From: Diorhabda sublineata
Taxonomy: Eukaryota > Arthropoda > Insecta > Coleoptera > Chrysomelidae
Assembly (NCBI RefSeq): GCF_026230105.1
Contig: NC_079477.1
Span: 17,985,001-18,049,000 of the forward strand
Length of the DNA: 64,000 nt
Direction of reading: 5' to 3'
The notes beneath the pieces were generated by a model. It saw only the letters and a program-made list of their open reading frames with translations. It did no database searches and was not told the DNA's origin. Below, piece after piece: positions 1 through 11,730 of the stretch. Within the stretch, counting starts at the first letter, position 1; each line of letters opens with the position of its first letter. The translations under genes were made by a program, and so were the position numbers.

Positions 1-640
1 TGTTTTTTTGCTTCTCTAGTACTCTCATCAAAAACAAGCGAGAAGAACAGTAGGCTTAGTATACCTTCTTGTCTTACTCCTTTCGATGTCTTGATTATTT
101 TCAATATTTTGTGTTTTAGCGTACGTTATATTTTTATATAGTACTTCGATTCCGATTATCCTTGCTTTGTTTATTCCTCTATTTTTTAGGATCTTCTATG
201 TGTAGTAGTAGTAGTATCTTATTGAAAGCCGTCTTAAAGTCTATGAAGATGCATCTCTCTTGAATCTTCTATAGATTTTTCCGATAGTTGTCTGTAGTAT
301 GAAGTCTGTATCGTATTTTCAATACCTTTTTCCAATTACCCTTGCCTTAAATTTACCAACTGTGCTTAGTAGTGTAACGCCTCTATAATGTTTGCATTTT
401 TTTGTGTCTCCGTTCTTATATATTTGAACAAACATGCTAGTTTGCTTGTTCTTAGTATGTTAAACATCATAGTTTTTAAGCATCAATGACCACTGTTATG
501 CAGTATTTTCCTGTGGTTTCCTGTATTAACTTTTTCAATATCCTCTGTTATATTTTGCTGTTTTCTTGTCTATTAGGGTTAATAATGATTTGTTCTTGTT
601 ATAATTTGTCTACCTTCATCTTTTACAGTTTGTAAGGTTG
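1..640 (-). mobile_element. Non-LTR retrotransposon RT remnant (RTE-like), truncated by window edge
   Basis: Read on the minus strand, with several frameshifts and stops, this stretch resembles the fingers and palm of a LINE-type reverse transcriptase. Around 360-430 it reads KKCKHYRGVTLLSTVGKF, the usual 'C..YRGI.LLS..GK' fingers motif. Around 215-260 it has an 'FIDFK.AF' catalytic-Asp motif, followed near 130-180 by NRGINKARIIGIEVLYKN. The next expected block, 'G..QG..LSP', is badly decayed near 30-90. No intact ORF is left, so it is a dead copy. The resemblance is by eye to RTE-type elements common in insects, and the clade is uncertain. The remainder would lie left of the window. Confidence 0.6.
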
Positions 641-1510
641 TATTTTTTTGCATTACTCCAAAAATAACTTTTGACTCATGAGCCGTTTTCCTTTTCCCCC
701 TAACTCAGTCTATTTATTACGTTTTAAGTTGGGTATAATTCATAACAAGAAGGATCTCATAGATATGCCGTCTGTTAGCTTGTACCAGGGGGAAACTTCC
801 CAACCCTTAATATCTAGTCTCCAAATTTCCTTTGGTTTATGTATAATCGTTTCAAAATAAGAGTGAGACATTTGAATAGCACTGTATAAAGATAACAGAG
901 TTTCGTCATTGCTCAGCCGGTACCAATTTTAAACTTCTGCCATTGTAAATAGAAAAACTAAACATTATTGTTTCATCTTACCAATACACATCTTATTATA
1001 AAATTCAGTTTGAATTCTTGAAGAGATCCGATCACAAATCTTGATAATTTTTATAAGTTCAGCAATAATTCATGTTTATCATTAATAAAAAGTTCTTTTT
1101 ATGTTTTATTATCAACTTTTCTATCCATTACATGATTTGTTTGTATAGATAAGTCGCCATGACGTGCACTATGTGAAGAATTTCTTTCACCGTCAATTTC
1201 TCTAGTAGCTTATCTTATCATTATTCATTTACCGAACATCTTCCTAGTTGAAAAGGCTTTTGCTTGAGGTCATTAATAATGATAGAAAAAATAATAATTG
1301 TTTTTCGCGTCCAGAGAGGAATTAATGGTACAATGGCATTCCTAGGTACGTATGAACATACACAATATTTAACCAAAATATATAAATTCCTAGTTTATTC
1401 TTTCTCAAAATACTCTTTCTTGTTTCTAGATACACTGCTAAGGTTTGTTCTCCATATTTTAGAAATCTGTGTAATAAAGTTTTGATTTCCTAACTGAGGA
1501 AAATTATCTA
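641..1510. other. Intergenic AT-rich DNA, nothing recognised
   Basis: Two short open frames on the plus strand (678-860 and 1264-1485) lack any recognisable domain and look like chance openings. No RNA gene or clear repeat was seen. Confidence 0.5.
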
Positions 1511-1514
1511 TAAC

Positions 1515-1765
1515 CCTCTTCAGGTTCAATTCATAGAAATGAACATCAATGTCTAGCTTATGGGAACGACATAGTACTCATCGCAAGATCCAGGAAAGAG
1601 CTTGAAACTCTTTTCAAGCTACAGGGAGAGGAGGCAAAAGATTATGGCCTAGTGATCAACAAGCAAAATCGATATTTATGGTAGAATTAAAGAACATGAA
1701 ATATACAGAAGGAACACAAACAGAGAACTGGAAAAGCAACAAATTATAACCCATAAATCAAAAGC
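1515..1765 (+). mobile_element. RT palm fragment of a non-LTR retrotransposon
   Basis: Plus-strand translation gives LAYGNDIVLIARSRKELE followed by an E-A-K-(D/E)-Y-G-L-x-I-N-x-x-K pattern. This is the RT catalytic box (normally Y-A-D-D-I) and the region after it in RTE-like LINEs. The catalytic box reads Y-G-N-D here, so the first Asp is lost. Stops and a frameshift follow near 1675. It is opposite in orientation to the RT remnant at the left edge, so it is a separate insertion or a rearranged piece. Confidence 0.65.
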
Positions 1766-1814
1766 ACAGTGAGAGATGGTTGGGATATATTTGATAGAAT
1801 GACAGAGGTTAGAT

Positions 1815-1905
1815 GGGTAAAATGAGTGTTAAAAAGTGGAAAAAGTGTAAATAATGGAAACAGTGGAAAAAGTGGAAAAAAGAGGAAAACTTAGGAAAAA
1901 CTAGT
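1815..1905. repeat. Purine-rich GTGGAAAAA-type simple repeat
   Basis: The plus strand carries several imperfect copies of 'GTGGAAAAAG' in near-continuous purines. It looks like a decayed minisatellite or the A-rich tail of the preceding RT fragment. Confidence 0.5.
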
Positions 1906-3090
1906 TTTAAGAAGTGAAAGAGATTTGAGAACAGTAGAAGTGAGGTCGGATAGGTCTCTAGTCAAAAACAGATATTCCACAAATACGGCTTTATCTGTTC
2001 ATTGAGATTCGGCTATGTCTCGCTTTGCGAAAAGTCTTTGAGAAATCTATAAGAATTAATTCATGATGAATTCGGTGGATTTCATTGGTAGTATATACTG
2101 GCACTTTATATTTGTTTTATTTTTCTGTCTTTGACGCTTGGCGCACTTTTTCAATTGGTAATCTGATGTAATTCGTACTACGTGATTATAATTGACATTT
2201 AAATCCAGGGTCGAATGTCACCATAAAATTGCATATTCTAATTTACTCGTAGAACTAAAAGATCTTGGATATGAATTATGTTCAATGAAGAAAAGAGTAT
2301 ATTATCATTTCCAATCACTAATATTCAATATATTCTAAGCCAACTCTGTCCCTCATTGAAATTATTATTAATTAACCCAACTTCAGCATCCTAAAAAAAA
2401 TTACGAATTAGTTTCAATAACATAGCTCCACTTCGTTGTTGCGGTAAGCCACCAGTCAGTTTAACACACTCAACTTGCAATTCTAAATTAGTTGAAATAT
2501 GTCTGCCAAGTTCCCTCTGAGACGTTTGGTTCAACATTTCGAATAATAAAATTTCTACGAAAGTAATTTATTGTTTCTCTGTAATGGAAAACTTCTTTTT
2601 TTAACAGAAACAGATGAGTTGGTTGCAGAAAAACCTTTTGCTTGTGTGTCCTATGGAAATACTTTATTTTCAGCATGCCCTGTCAATATTAGTGTAGCAT
2701 AGCTAATCCGTATTTAATAAGAATATACTATAGCCCAGTAAACAACTGCAATTTATTCAAAAATATTTTCCAAATAATAATGTGTTTTTCTAATGTCGTT
2801 AAACAGCTGCGTCGATAAAACGTTTTACAACTTCTTTGCTATTGGCCTCATCTTTTATTACTCGGATTTTGATCCAACCCTTTAGTGACCGCCTTTGTCT
2901 AGCAAAATATTGGTCAGCTCATTATCCTAGACGGTTCTAAAATATCGAAAAAAAAATATTCTGTCGAGTACAGTTTCTAGATTTTCGGATATGTCCTTAA
3001 GCTGTAGATCCCTTTAATTTACACTGCATAACATAGAAAAAAGTCACACATCATCTACGGCCAATCACGGTATGGCAAAAAAAGAAAAAA
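1906..3090. other. Intergenic AT-rich DNA, no gene recognised
   Basis: The minus-strand open frame at 2488-2676 has no recognisable domain. Nothing else stands out. Confidence 0.45.
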
Positions 3091-3099
3091 CCTCGTTCA

Positions 3100-3480
3100 T
3101 CACCATCCAATAAAATGTTCTGCATCATATTTAGATGTTTGGCATAAATTTGCTGCTCAGAATAATGAATGGGCATCAAGATCTTTCTCTAATTTTTTTC
3201 AACTTGTGATGTTTTCAGCGTCATACCGCTTCTTTCCATCCACACTTACTTTAAACAACTTATAAGCAACTTCAAGAATGGTAATATGATGTTTTATTAG
3301 TTGTAACAACTCTCAGTCGCCTTACTAAGACGTCTCAATACTTCTTAATTGGTAATTGAGGCAGTCTGTGCAATTTCGAGAAGTCTTTGGGAAATGCACA
3401 TTCCCAATAATTGATATGTCGAACTTCACTCCTGGTCAACAGCTTGTAGATGTAGGAAAGCAACTTTCTAAGTTTGATAT
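3100..3480 (-). mobile_element. Probable C-terminal end of an RTE-like RT, decayed
   Basis: Across frames on the minus strand there is a trail that resembles the C-terminus of insect RTE-type polyproteins: 'RLLEIAQTASITN', then a stop, then 'EVLRRLSKATE', then a segment ending 'LFKVSVDGKKR' and 'DLDAHSLF'. In intact relatives this order is 'R.L.I.W...V.N.EVLRR' followed by 'GK..GKR..GRR..SWL.NLR.W'. Several frameshifts and stops are needed, so the call rests on pattern only. Confidence 0.4.
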
Positions 3481-6190
3481 TAGTATTGCATAAGAAGTAC
3501 CCGCCTCATTTGATTGGAATTAGCTTCTGTCTGTTAATTTCTACATATAATGAACTCTTTCGTTTATCCACATAATTAATATTTTACTTGGCTCCAGATA
3601 CCAATTATATCATATCGATAAACACCGCCCAACAATCAACGCATATTTTGCAGTCCTATTTGAGACTTTGCAAATAGAACCTTGCTATCCTCTGATGGTA
3701 GCATATCAATATTTTCTTTGTTATCAAGAGTTACTCATTTCATTTTCAGTTAACATCGAATAGCTTTTCCCATAACCCTTGTTTCACAGAGTCAATGTTT
3801 TCCGAAAAACAACAAATAACGTAAATAATTTTCCAAAGGGTAGACATAAATAATTATTTTTCATTGTGTATAGAACAAAAATGTTTCGATTTTTGAAACC
3901 CTGTCTGACACTCGAGTTGCAATTCATATTGTTCAGCATAATTTGCAAGTCTAATGCTAATGAGTTACGTAAAGTGTTTGTTTATGTGATTTACTAATGC
4001 AATAATGCGGTAATTCTTAAGACCATCCATCTATGTTAAATCTCTGGTAAGACGTTTATTATTATAATTCAAGTGAGTAATTTTTCAAATTAATGGTTTC
4101 ATTCACCACTATAAACCCGAATCAAGATGGCAGTTATCAGAAAGGCAACAGCTGTTAGAACCGAGCGGAAAGATTATAGCGTCTGTATTTTGGTATAGAC
4201 AGTAATTATGACAGTATATTGTGAAACCAATTGACGAAAAACATCACAGAAATAGAAATATTTAGATTAAAAAATGTATAACACAAAGACAATACACTAC
4301 GTCACAAATCGATAAAAAAATGGTAAAATAATGAACTTCCGTTCCGTTCCTAAATTGCTTCCGTACCAATCATATTTACAATGTGAAATCGTGCAATGAA
4401 AATCATATAGAGTGGTTGAGAAACCATTGGACTCATTAGTCACTCGCAAAGAAAGTTATTTTGATAAATAAAATAACATTGAGCTGACAATTTATTTTAT
4501 CTAATTAAGTGGAATAGAAGATGTAGTATTAAACAAAAATTATAAACCAAATTGCAGTTTTCATGTAGATTTTGTAATTTAATCATATGAAACATGTTAA
4601 ACATATTAGAGAGTAGCTATCAAACCTACTATCTACTCGTCTATAAAACAATGGATGATAGGCATAACGCCCACTAATTAAGGCTAACATTGAAGTGAAC
4701 TGGGCTTTGTAAAGGTCCGTTCAATATCAAGTTTTGATTTATTAATCAATTCGACTTCCAGTCAACTGAAATAGATGCCATAGAACGCATTATATCACAC
4801 GGAGATTTTGTTTATTGATAGAAATTGAAATTTCAACAAAAATCGGCGATTATAAAATTTCAAACTTCAATACTTACAATACATGACATGTTTCGAATTC
4901 GCTTTCAACTTTTTCTTTCTTTTGTCGCGTGCTTGTTTATATTATATATTCTTTTGAAAATTTTTGAATTTTCTTAGACTTCTCCAGATTAACCGTTAAA
5001 TGACATAGACAAAGGAAAAGTTATGGGGAAATAAGAATAACGCAACTATCTGAATGTACCTTCAAAATGCTACTAGCTGTGCTCTACTGTGAGCTCCTGT
5101 TCCATATATGCTAAGCCCAATAATTCTAGAAATTTTCCAAAGTGTCAATAAACAGACAAATTCTGATTCTTAACTTCAGTCCAGTTATAGTTAACTCCAT
5201 TTTCAGGAATATCTATAACGTATTCCATTGCTGCCCAATAATATATAGAACTACTCTTTCTTTTATAGTTTCCATTACATTTTGTCATGGCTTTCATCAG
5301 AAAATGGCGTGCGGCTGTCTATCCCACACAAAAGAAAAGTAACTAACTTTATAATCTATAAAAAATCAAAGACGCGTTCTAGTGGCTCAAATTTCGTTGA
5401 TATACTTAGGTTTATCAACAACAATTGAATGAAAATCAACATTGTAACATCTTTTTAATTTAACAAATAAGAAATGAGATCCATTCAAATATTACTTTGA
5501 AGTTAAAACTCGAGTACGATTTTTGAAAGTATCGAAAATATCACAAAATGAACTCTATGTGATCTAAAAATGTTATGACAACATTTTAAGGAACTTATGA
5601 GAAGCAAAAATTTCTTTGAGATTACCGAATGGAAACAAAGATGCATGAGAAAATGTTTAGATGGATATTTTTGGGACTGATCTCTGAATCAAGATCACAA
5701 CGACTGGAACAATGTACTACAAAGAACATTCACTGGTTTGCAAATTGAAAAGTGATATAGAAGCAAATGAATTATTTATCAAAACAGATTGGGCATTAAG
5801 GAGCGATTTACTTTCAAATAGTTATAAGTTGAGTTTCGTGTTTGCATCAGAAAGTTATTTTCCACAAAACCCTGATTTGATTCTGATATTTAGATCTTCA
5901 ATATCTATAATGCCGAATGGTGCATAACTTTTCAACAAGCTTTTTTTCATCGTATGCTATATAATGTCAAATCTTCTTCAACAATCTCTTTTACCTTATG
6001 AACTGATATGGATTCGAACAATAGAATTTTAAATGTGTTTTCTAAAATTAGACAATTTCTTAATGAGCGATATTTGATTCCTTCATAAATTAGTCCTTCA
6101 TTAATATTGTTTCAGAATGTATTCCCTCAAGGAGAAAACCATCATCCACAAAAACTCCATCTAAAGACCACACGCAGTTAAGTATTACTA
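3481..6190. other. Intergenic AT-rich DNA, no gene recognised
   Basis: Short open frames at 5142-5342 and 5712-5927 show no domain or codon pattern that suggests a gene. No long repeat was seen by eye. Confidence 0.45.
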
Positions 6191-6199
6191 CAACACGTT

Positions 6200-7040
6200 G
6201 AGCCCCGGTGCGGTCCACAGGCCCGAAACTCAACTTTCTCCACATCCCAGAACGGTCCTATGGACCGGCACAATGTATTTTATTTCAAATCTTCTCCACG
6301 GCCCAAGAGACCGCATTTAAATGTGTTTTACAGTTTGGTTGGACCGTCCTGGGTCCTTGAAACATATTTTTTCATGATCTTCAGCTCCATTGTAAAACAA
6401 AACACCTTACACTTAAATATATTTCAAATAATATTTATTAAAATTGTTAATTTGTGCTAACAAACACTGCAAAAAGTAATAACTTTTTTCACTTTGGATT
6501 TCGTAATAATTTTGTTTGATTTTTTTCACTTCCTACACAATCTCTTTCTACACTAGGTAATGGGTTTTTTTGGTTTTGGCGTCTCTTAGTCAGCAACATC
6601 CGTAGATTCTTTCTTCAGTAACTCCTTTGCTACACTTTTGTTATTTTTTTATAAAGAATATGAGCATTTACCATTTCTACACCAAATAGCAGCTCAATAG
6701 CTTAATTTTCCCATACTACTTCAACGTCCTTTTCAAAGAAGCGTTGTATGTGTGTAGTGTATTTGAAATAAGTGCGAAAAAATTATGCTTTTTTTGTGCG
6801 GTCCACGGGAAGCGGAAAATATAATTTTTGCGTACTTTTTATTTCAAATATTTTTTTTCTTGGAACCACGCCCCATATGTAGTGTAAAAACACAATTTTT
6901 GGGCCCAGGGGAGAGTTTATCAATTTTGGGTTGGGAGTTAACGTGATAAGCCTAACAGCAAACATCTGAGAAGCTAGAGAAATAATAGCATTATTACCTG
7001 TATAGTCTTGCAGCTTGTGGACCGTCGATCCTCTCTAGGG
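6200..7040 (-). mobile_element. piggyBac-like DNA transposon relic, internally deleted
   Basis: On the minus strand about 6650-6750 reads 'AIELLFGVEMVNAHILYKK', preceded by a decayed 'W' block. This is the C-terminal helix region of DDE_Tnp_1_7 (piggyBac) transposases, usually 'KWYRKIA.ELL....VVNA.ILY.K'. The rest of the transposase is missing. The right end, read inward on the minus strand, starts CCCTAGAGAGGATCGACGG, consistent with the CCC start of piggyBac ends. The left end carries a CCCCGGTGCGGTCCACAGG block, and both ends share 'CGGTCCACA'. GGTCC/GGACC motifs recur through 6200-6360. Exact ends and the TTAA target duplication are not secure. Confidence 0.55.
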
Positions 7041-7685
7041 AAAACAATCGATAAATTATACTATGAATTTAGCGCAATTTTACGGCAATGAATAGTTGTT
7101 ATTTATCTCACGTATCAGAGTGAGAGAAAATCCAATTCAAAAATGTTTTTATATATATTGAAGTTAATTATAAAAACACTTAGACTCAAAATAATTAGAA
7201 TATCAAAAACAATTACCAAGCATAATCAGAATTGACCGTATCTTATAATCAATGTTTCTCATATTTTCTCTGCGGGAATAAATCATCAATGTTGCAAACC
7301 ATCCTTCATCAATGTATATACCTCAACTTTCCACAGTCCATTTTCCCCATTGTTAATTGCGAATAAATTATTCGGGGAACGTTTCGCGGATAGAGCTTCC
7401 GTGTCTATCTATATACTATTGTCCGCAAACGCCAACATTTGTCGACCAGCAGTAGACGCGTTATTAGTAGAGAAACGTATCATTCCACCCAATCCACGTG
7501 GTTTATAATCATATCCAGCTATACTGATTATCTGCGTTAAACAGTTGTAAGTTGTGAATTGCAGTAATAATTTAATTTTTGAAAACTATAAAATCGTTCA
7601 ATATGAATGACTAACTGATATGGAGTTTTAATAATAAATGGATATGGTAGTAAAATTAGAGAATTAATGAAAGCTGGGCATTTAT
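7041..7685. other. Intergenic DNA, nothing recognised
   Basis: A slightly less AT-rich patch with several CpGs lies at about 7370-7510 but codes for nothing recognisable. Confidence 0.45.
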
Positions 7686-7687
7686 TT

Positions 7688-7964
7688 TATACAGGGTGTT
7701 TCAAAAGAAAAAGTGATCCCGCCTCCGCATTCAAGATAAAGGGCGTTGAAGAAAAAAGAATTATACACATTTTTCACGAATTTTCCGCAATTACCAGCAA
7801 CATTGTATTGACATTTCATAGGAATATGTTTTGGATGCTGATACATCCAATGAATTTTCTTTTATGAAAAAGGAACTATTGAAAAAACTCGATACTGTGT
7901 ACCGATTTCGGAATATTTTGATTCAAAAATTATGAAGTAATAACCGATGCTGGTGTGAAGTAAT
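7688..7964 (+). repeat. Left long inverted repeat of a 4.45-kb block
   Basis: It starts TTATACAGGGTGTTTCAAAAG and ends with AAGTAATAACCGATGCTGGT. The reverse complement of 11733-12139 starts TTAATACAGGATGTTTCAAA and ends with the same 19-20 bases. Internal blocks such as CTGATACATCCAATGAATTT also match in order. ACAGGGTGTTTC is the kind of terminus seen on insect DNA transposons and MITEs. The arms differ in length by about 130 bp and are clearly diverged. Confidence 0.75.
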
Positions 7965-8273
7965 GATAAATGTATTAATAAAACAATTGAAGATGAAATT
8001 TAAAAAAAAATTCTATTTACATATAAAATTATAATTAAAAAAAAAACCAAAAGCCCGCCTGCATGGATAACTACAATTAAAAATCAACTGAAAAGAGTGA
8101 AACAAGATGAAAATTCAATGATAAGGTATTTTAAAAAAATAATGATTAGGTACTTAAAACCAGAAACATAAATTGAAACAGTACCAAACCAATGTACCTG
8201 CATATTGTACACTTAGAAATATCAGCACGGTAGCTTTTTCACTTTTTTGCAACATTATAAACAGAATTGCAGT

Positions 8274-8394
8274 CGGAGACATGAAATTGAATTCTATGAT
8301 AAATTATTATTTCTTTGTGCATTATAAACAGAATTACATTCGGAGGCATGCACAAAGAGATAATAATTTATCATAGCATTCAATTTCATGCCTC
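8274..8394. repeat. Near-perfect hairpin (about 48-bp arms) at the end of the helicase remnant
   Basis: Bases 8274-8322 are mirrored by 8346-8394 with only a few mismatches. The arms share 'ATGATAAATTATTAT' and 'CTTTGTGCAT' and flank a spacer of about 24 bp. A second feature is a direct repeat, 'ACAGAATT.CA.TCGGAG.CATG', at 8261 and 8329. The palindrome replaces the normal C-terminus of the helicase ORF, which diverges right after its GQAYIALSKV motif. Confidence 0.8.
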
Positions 8395-9075
8395 CGACTT
8401 TGCTCAAAGCAATGTAAGCTTGACCTTTTGCAAATAAGTTTCTACTTAAATGTACAACTGCTCGTTCCAAAGTTGTGCCCTGTAATTCATACACCGTTAC
8501 TGCCCAGTATAAAATTAAGGGAAGCATTCGTCGCTCGATCTTGCCATTACCACGTGAAGCATCAAATTCTGTAGCACAAGGCTCTATCCGGACCCCAATA
8601 TCAGGTGGGTTCCCTTTTATATTTGGGTCATCGAACTCCACAAATACTGCTTGTGGCAGTTCTCCCGGCTCCAACTGCTCTCTGCGTAGTGCTGGCCAAT
8701 CTATTCGTCGGATAACACCCATAGCACCGTTAACCAGCCTATGGTTAACATTGATGTTCCGTCTTAGCACCTACACCTAATTTGAGTTGGTTTGGTATAC
8801 CACCTGTTTTATTGGGTAAGTATTCCTCGTGTGAAATATGTTTTAGGATCCAATGAGATGTCTACAGCACTAACGGTGTATGCTTTTGTGAGCTTTTATA
8901 GCTTTTCTGTCATAGTCGCGTTATATGCATCAACCAGTCTAGTTGTTCATCAACGGTACTCTGCGGTATTATATTATAGATAACTGCTGCATTGTAAGTT
9001 CTCCAACGCGGAGACTGTTTAATATGTCCACAAAAGCTGTATCTCCAGCTTGCCTCACAATAATGAAGATATTTT
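8294..9075 (-). mobile_element. Helitron-type PIF1-like helicase C-terminal remnant
   Basis: On the minus strand the order is: 9040-8990 'RQAGDTAFVDILNSLRVGEL', typical of the middle of Helitron/PIF1 helicases; a decayed linker with 'LVDAYNATMTEKL'; 'GGIPNQLKL.VG' near 8790; then an open frame of 158 residues starting near 8770. That frame carries 'LRRNINVNHRLVNGAMGVI', motif V 'VTVYELQGTTLE' and motif VI 'GQAYIALSKV'. These are superfamily-1 DNA helicase motifs of the Rep-Hel protein that drives rolling-circle transposition. The N-terminal HUH nuclease and Walker A/B motifs are absent. The terminus is replaced by hairpin-derived sequence. The copy is non-functional. Confidence 0.85.
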
Positions 9076-9154
9076 AATCGCACAAGACAATTATAATTAT
9101 AGTAACAACGTAGGTCCGTCCTCGTAGTAAATATATTAGTCTTAGATAACAAGA

Positions 9155-9297
9155 AGTCACAACGATACCGCGTTTTAAAAACCTAGTGGCGCCATCTATC
9201 CGAATTGTTTGTTGCGCACTGACTGATGCTTCATGATAAGTAATATTAAGAAAACACAACGATACCGCGTTTTAAAAACCTAGTGGTGCCATCTATC
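9155..9297. repeat. Two direct copies of a 43-bp unit, 95 bp apart
   Basis: The unit runs from 'ACAACGATACCGCGTTTTAA' to 'CTAGTGG(C/T)GCCATCTATC'. It occurs at about 9157-9200 and 9252-9296 with one or two differences. It lies just upstream of the helicase remnant, so it may be part of the Helitron 5' region. Confidence 0.8.
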
Positions 9298-9359
9298 TGC
9301 ACAGGCCTGAATTATTTTGATACCCAACTCGATATGCATGGTAGTAAAAAAAAATTTTT

Positions 9360-9600
9360 ACCTCACAACATGGCGTCCAAAATCCGCCATTTTGGTTTTT
9401 TGAAATATCTCCTATCTAAGAACACTTAGGGCTAATGAAACGAATCTAACGATACCTCAAATGTGAAAATCCGTTTAGCGGTTCTGGAGATACAAGGTAA
9501 TAAAGAATATTACATACATACAAGATACGCGTTAAAAATATAACCCTTCATGGCAGTCGAGTAAAAATAGAATTCAATTAGAATTAGAAGTCAATCCTTT
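9360..9600. repeat. Generic insect repeat tail with ACATACATAC / TAACCCTTC motifs
   Basis: The run '..GGTTCTGGAGATACAAGG..' followed by 'TTACATACATACAAGATACG' and 'AATATAACCCTTC' resembles a boilerplate sequence found near many insect transposon ends, including Helitrons. I assign it to no single family. It could mark the outer Helitron end. Confidence 0.35.
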
Positions 9601-9726
9601 TTTCTAAAGAATCCATTAATCTTCTAAACGGTTGGGAGTCAGCTACGAGGTCATTAAAGTGATGTTGTATTCTGTTTTTCAATTTTTGAAGTGAATTTAC
9701 CTCTGTAGCATAATCTTTTTCTTTAA

Positions 9727-11714
9727 GATACGACTTAACTGTTACTTAACACTTTATATAAGATACTTACAGCTTGTATCACTAACAGAATTTCTAGGCA
9801 CGTCGAGGAAAATAACATCTTAGCAGAAGAACAGAAAGGTTGCAGAAGAGATCATCAAGGGTGCAAAGAACAACTTATCATGGATTCTGTGATACTTCGG
9901 CAAGCATAGAGAGATCACCGGAATATACACACTGTTTTCGTGGATTATAAGAAAGCGTTTGATAGTGTACGTTATTCCTGGCTTGTGGACGTCTTGCAGA
10001 TTTACAAAATTCACCCCACTATTGTAGGCTTACTTTCAGAAACGATGAAGGGATGGCGAGCGAACCTTCATCTTCAAATCGGTCCAAACTCCCTCAGTAC
10101 TGACGAAATACCTATTCGTAGGGGAATATACTAGGGAGACTCTCTGAGTCCGTTGTGGTTCTGCCTTGCAATGAATCCCCTATCTACCATGCTCAATGAT
10201 ACAAAGTACGGATTCAACATTAAAGCGAACAGAGACACCAACTGTACCAACTCTCATCTTCTTTATATGGACGATATCAAGCTATACGCAGCAAACAAGC
10301 TTCAAATCAATCACCTTCTCGATATAACACATCGATTCTCTATCGATATACATATGGAGTTTGGACTGTCTAAGTACAAGACCCTACATATCTAGAAAGG
10401 CATTATTATGAATGGAGATGTGCAACTTCCCAACGGAGATATCGTACAGGTGATGGAAAACGGACAAACCTACAAATACTTAGGATTTCAATAGGCTAAC
10501 CTCCTGGATCACAAGCAGGCAAAAGCTAGAATCCCGGATCAATACACCAAAAGAGTGAAATCACTTATGAAATCTTATGAAACCGCTTTAACGTACTCTT
10601 TTGGAATCCTGAAGTGGACTAAAACAGAGCTAGAAAGTATTCAGAGGTTGACATTAACAATTATGACGAAGAACAACAACCACCACCTGAAGTCATCCAT
10701 TATTAGAACAACATTACCCCGAAAAGAGGGTGGAAGAGGCTTGATTGACCTTCTTAGCATGCACTCTCGACAGGTAATGAAACTACTTGAGTTCTTTCAT
10801 ACTAAATCGGAAATCTCAACTCTGCACGGAATTATATCCAAAGCGGATAAGGATTATTCACCCCTCAACCTGGCATCGCCAGAATCTGACTTAAATATAG
10901 TATTGGACACCGAGAAGCTGGAACAGTGGTCACGAAAGGCACTACACGGTAGACATCATCATGATCTCAACCAACCGCATTTATCCTTCATGATGGCTAC
11001 CAAGAATCAAGTTATTAACACGAATAACTACAAGAAAAATATTATTAAGGATCTGAACACTCAATCTAACAAATGCAGAAAGTGCCAACAAACATCAGAG
11101 ACCATCCAACATATAACATCTGCTTGTAGTGTATTAGCTAATATCGACTATCTACACCGGCATAGCCAAGTGTGCTACATCATCCACCAGAAAGTGTAAT
11201 ACACCGTATTACAAGTACCAGCCGCAGAAGGTGCTTGAAAATGGCAATTTTAGTCTCTACTACGATAGGTCCATTATCACCGATAGACAGGTGACGAATA
11301 ACAGACCTGACATTGTAGTGGTTGATAGAAAAGTCAATTCAGGCCTTCTTGTCGATGTGGATATAGCGAACACTCATAACGTTCTTAACAAACACCAAGA
11401 GAGAAACTGGCCAAATATGCGAATCTCTCAATTGAGATTAAGCAGATGTGGCTCAGCGAAAATGTGGAAATAGTTCCAATTATAAGGTCAGGAACTAACA
11501 TCGTGGTTAAGACCCTGTACGATAGCATTGCCAAACTGGGATTACCAAAAAACACCTTCGCCGACATCCAGAAGGCTGTAATATTGAATACTGCCACACA
11601 GTGCGCAAGTTCATTATATGAACCGAACCTAATCCTTTGTATCCGGGATAGGTAAATAATACTGGCTCTAAGCCGAGTAGTGCATATGTTTTTCGCATAA
11701 TAATAATAATAACT
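9727..11714 (+). mobile_element. Non-LTR retrotransposon with restriction-like endonuclease (R2/R4-type), pseudogenised
   Basis: Plus-strand reading through a few stops gives, in order: 'LYKILTACI' and 'AEEQKGCRRDHQGCKEQL' (RT fingers, about 9745-9880); 'DYKKAFDSV' (first catalytic Asp, 9940); 'GDSLSPLWFCLAMNPLS' (10140); 'LLYMDDIKLYA' (intact catalytic box, 10260); a thumb region in an open frame of 214 residues (10555-11199); a CCHC knuckle 'CRKCQQTSETIQH....C' (about 11075); and 'RPDIVVVDRKVNSGLLVDVD' (about 11300), the PD..D core of a type-IIs-like endonuclease. This C-terminal CCHC plus endonuclease order defines APE-less LINEs of the R2/R4/NeSL group. Stops at 9916, 10132, 10393 and 10495 and a frame break near 11200 disable it. 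It ends in an ATAATAATAA tail at 11697-11714. The 5' end is truncated. Confidence 0.88.
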
Positions 11715-11730
11715 CTATCAATACTTTATA

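Noticed and set aside
8475..8780. 101-residue plus-strand open frame
   Set aside because: Antisense to the PIF1-like helicase frame, which has clear motifs.
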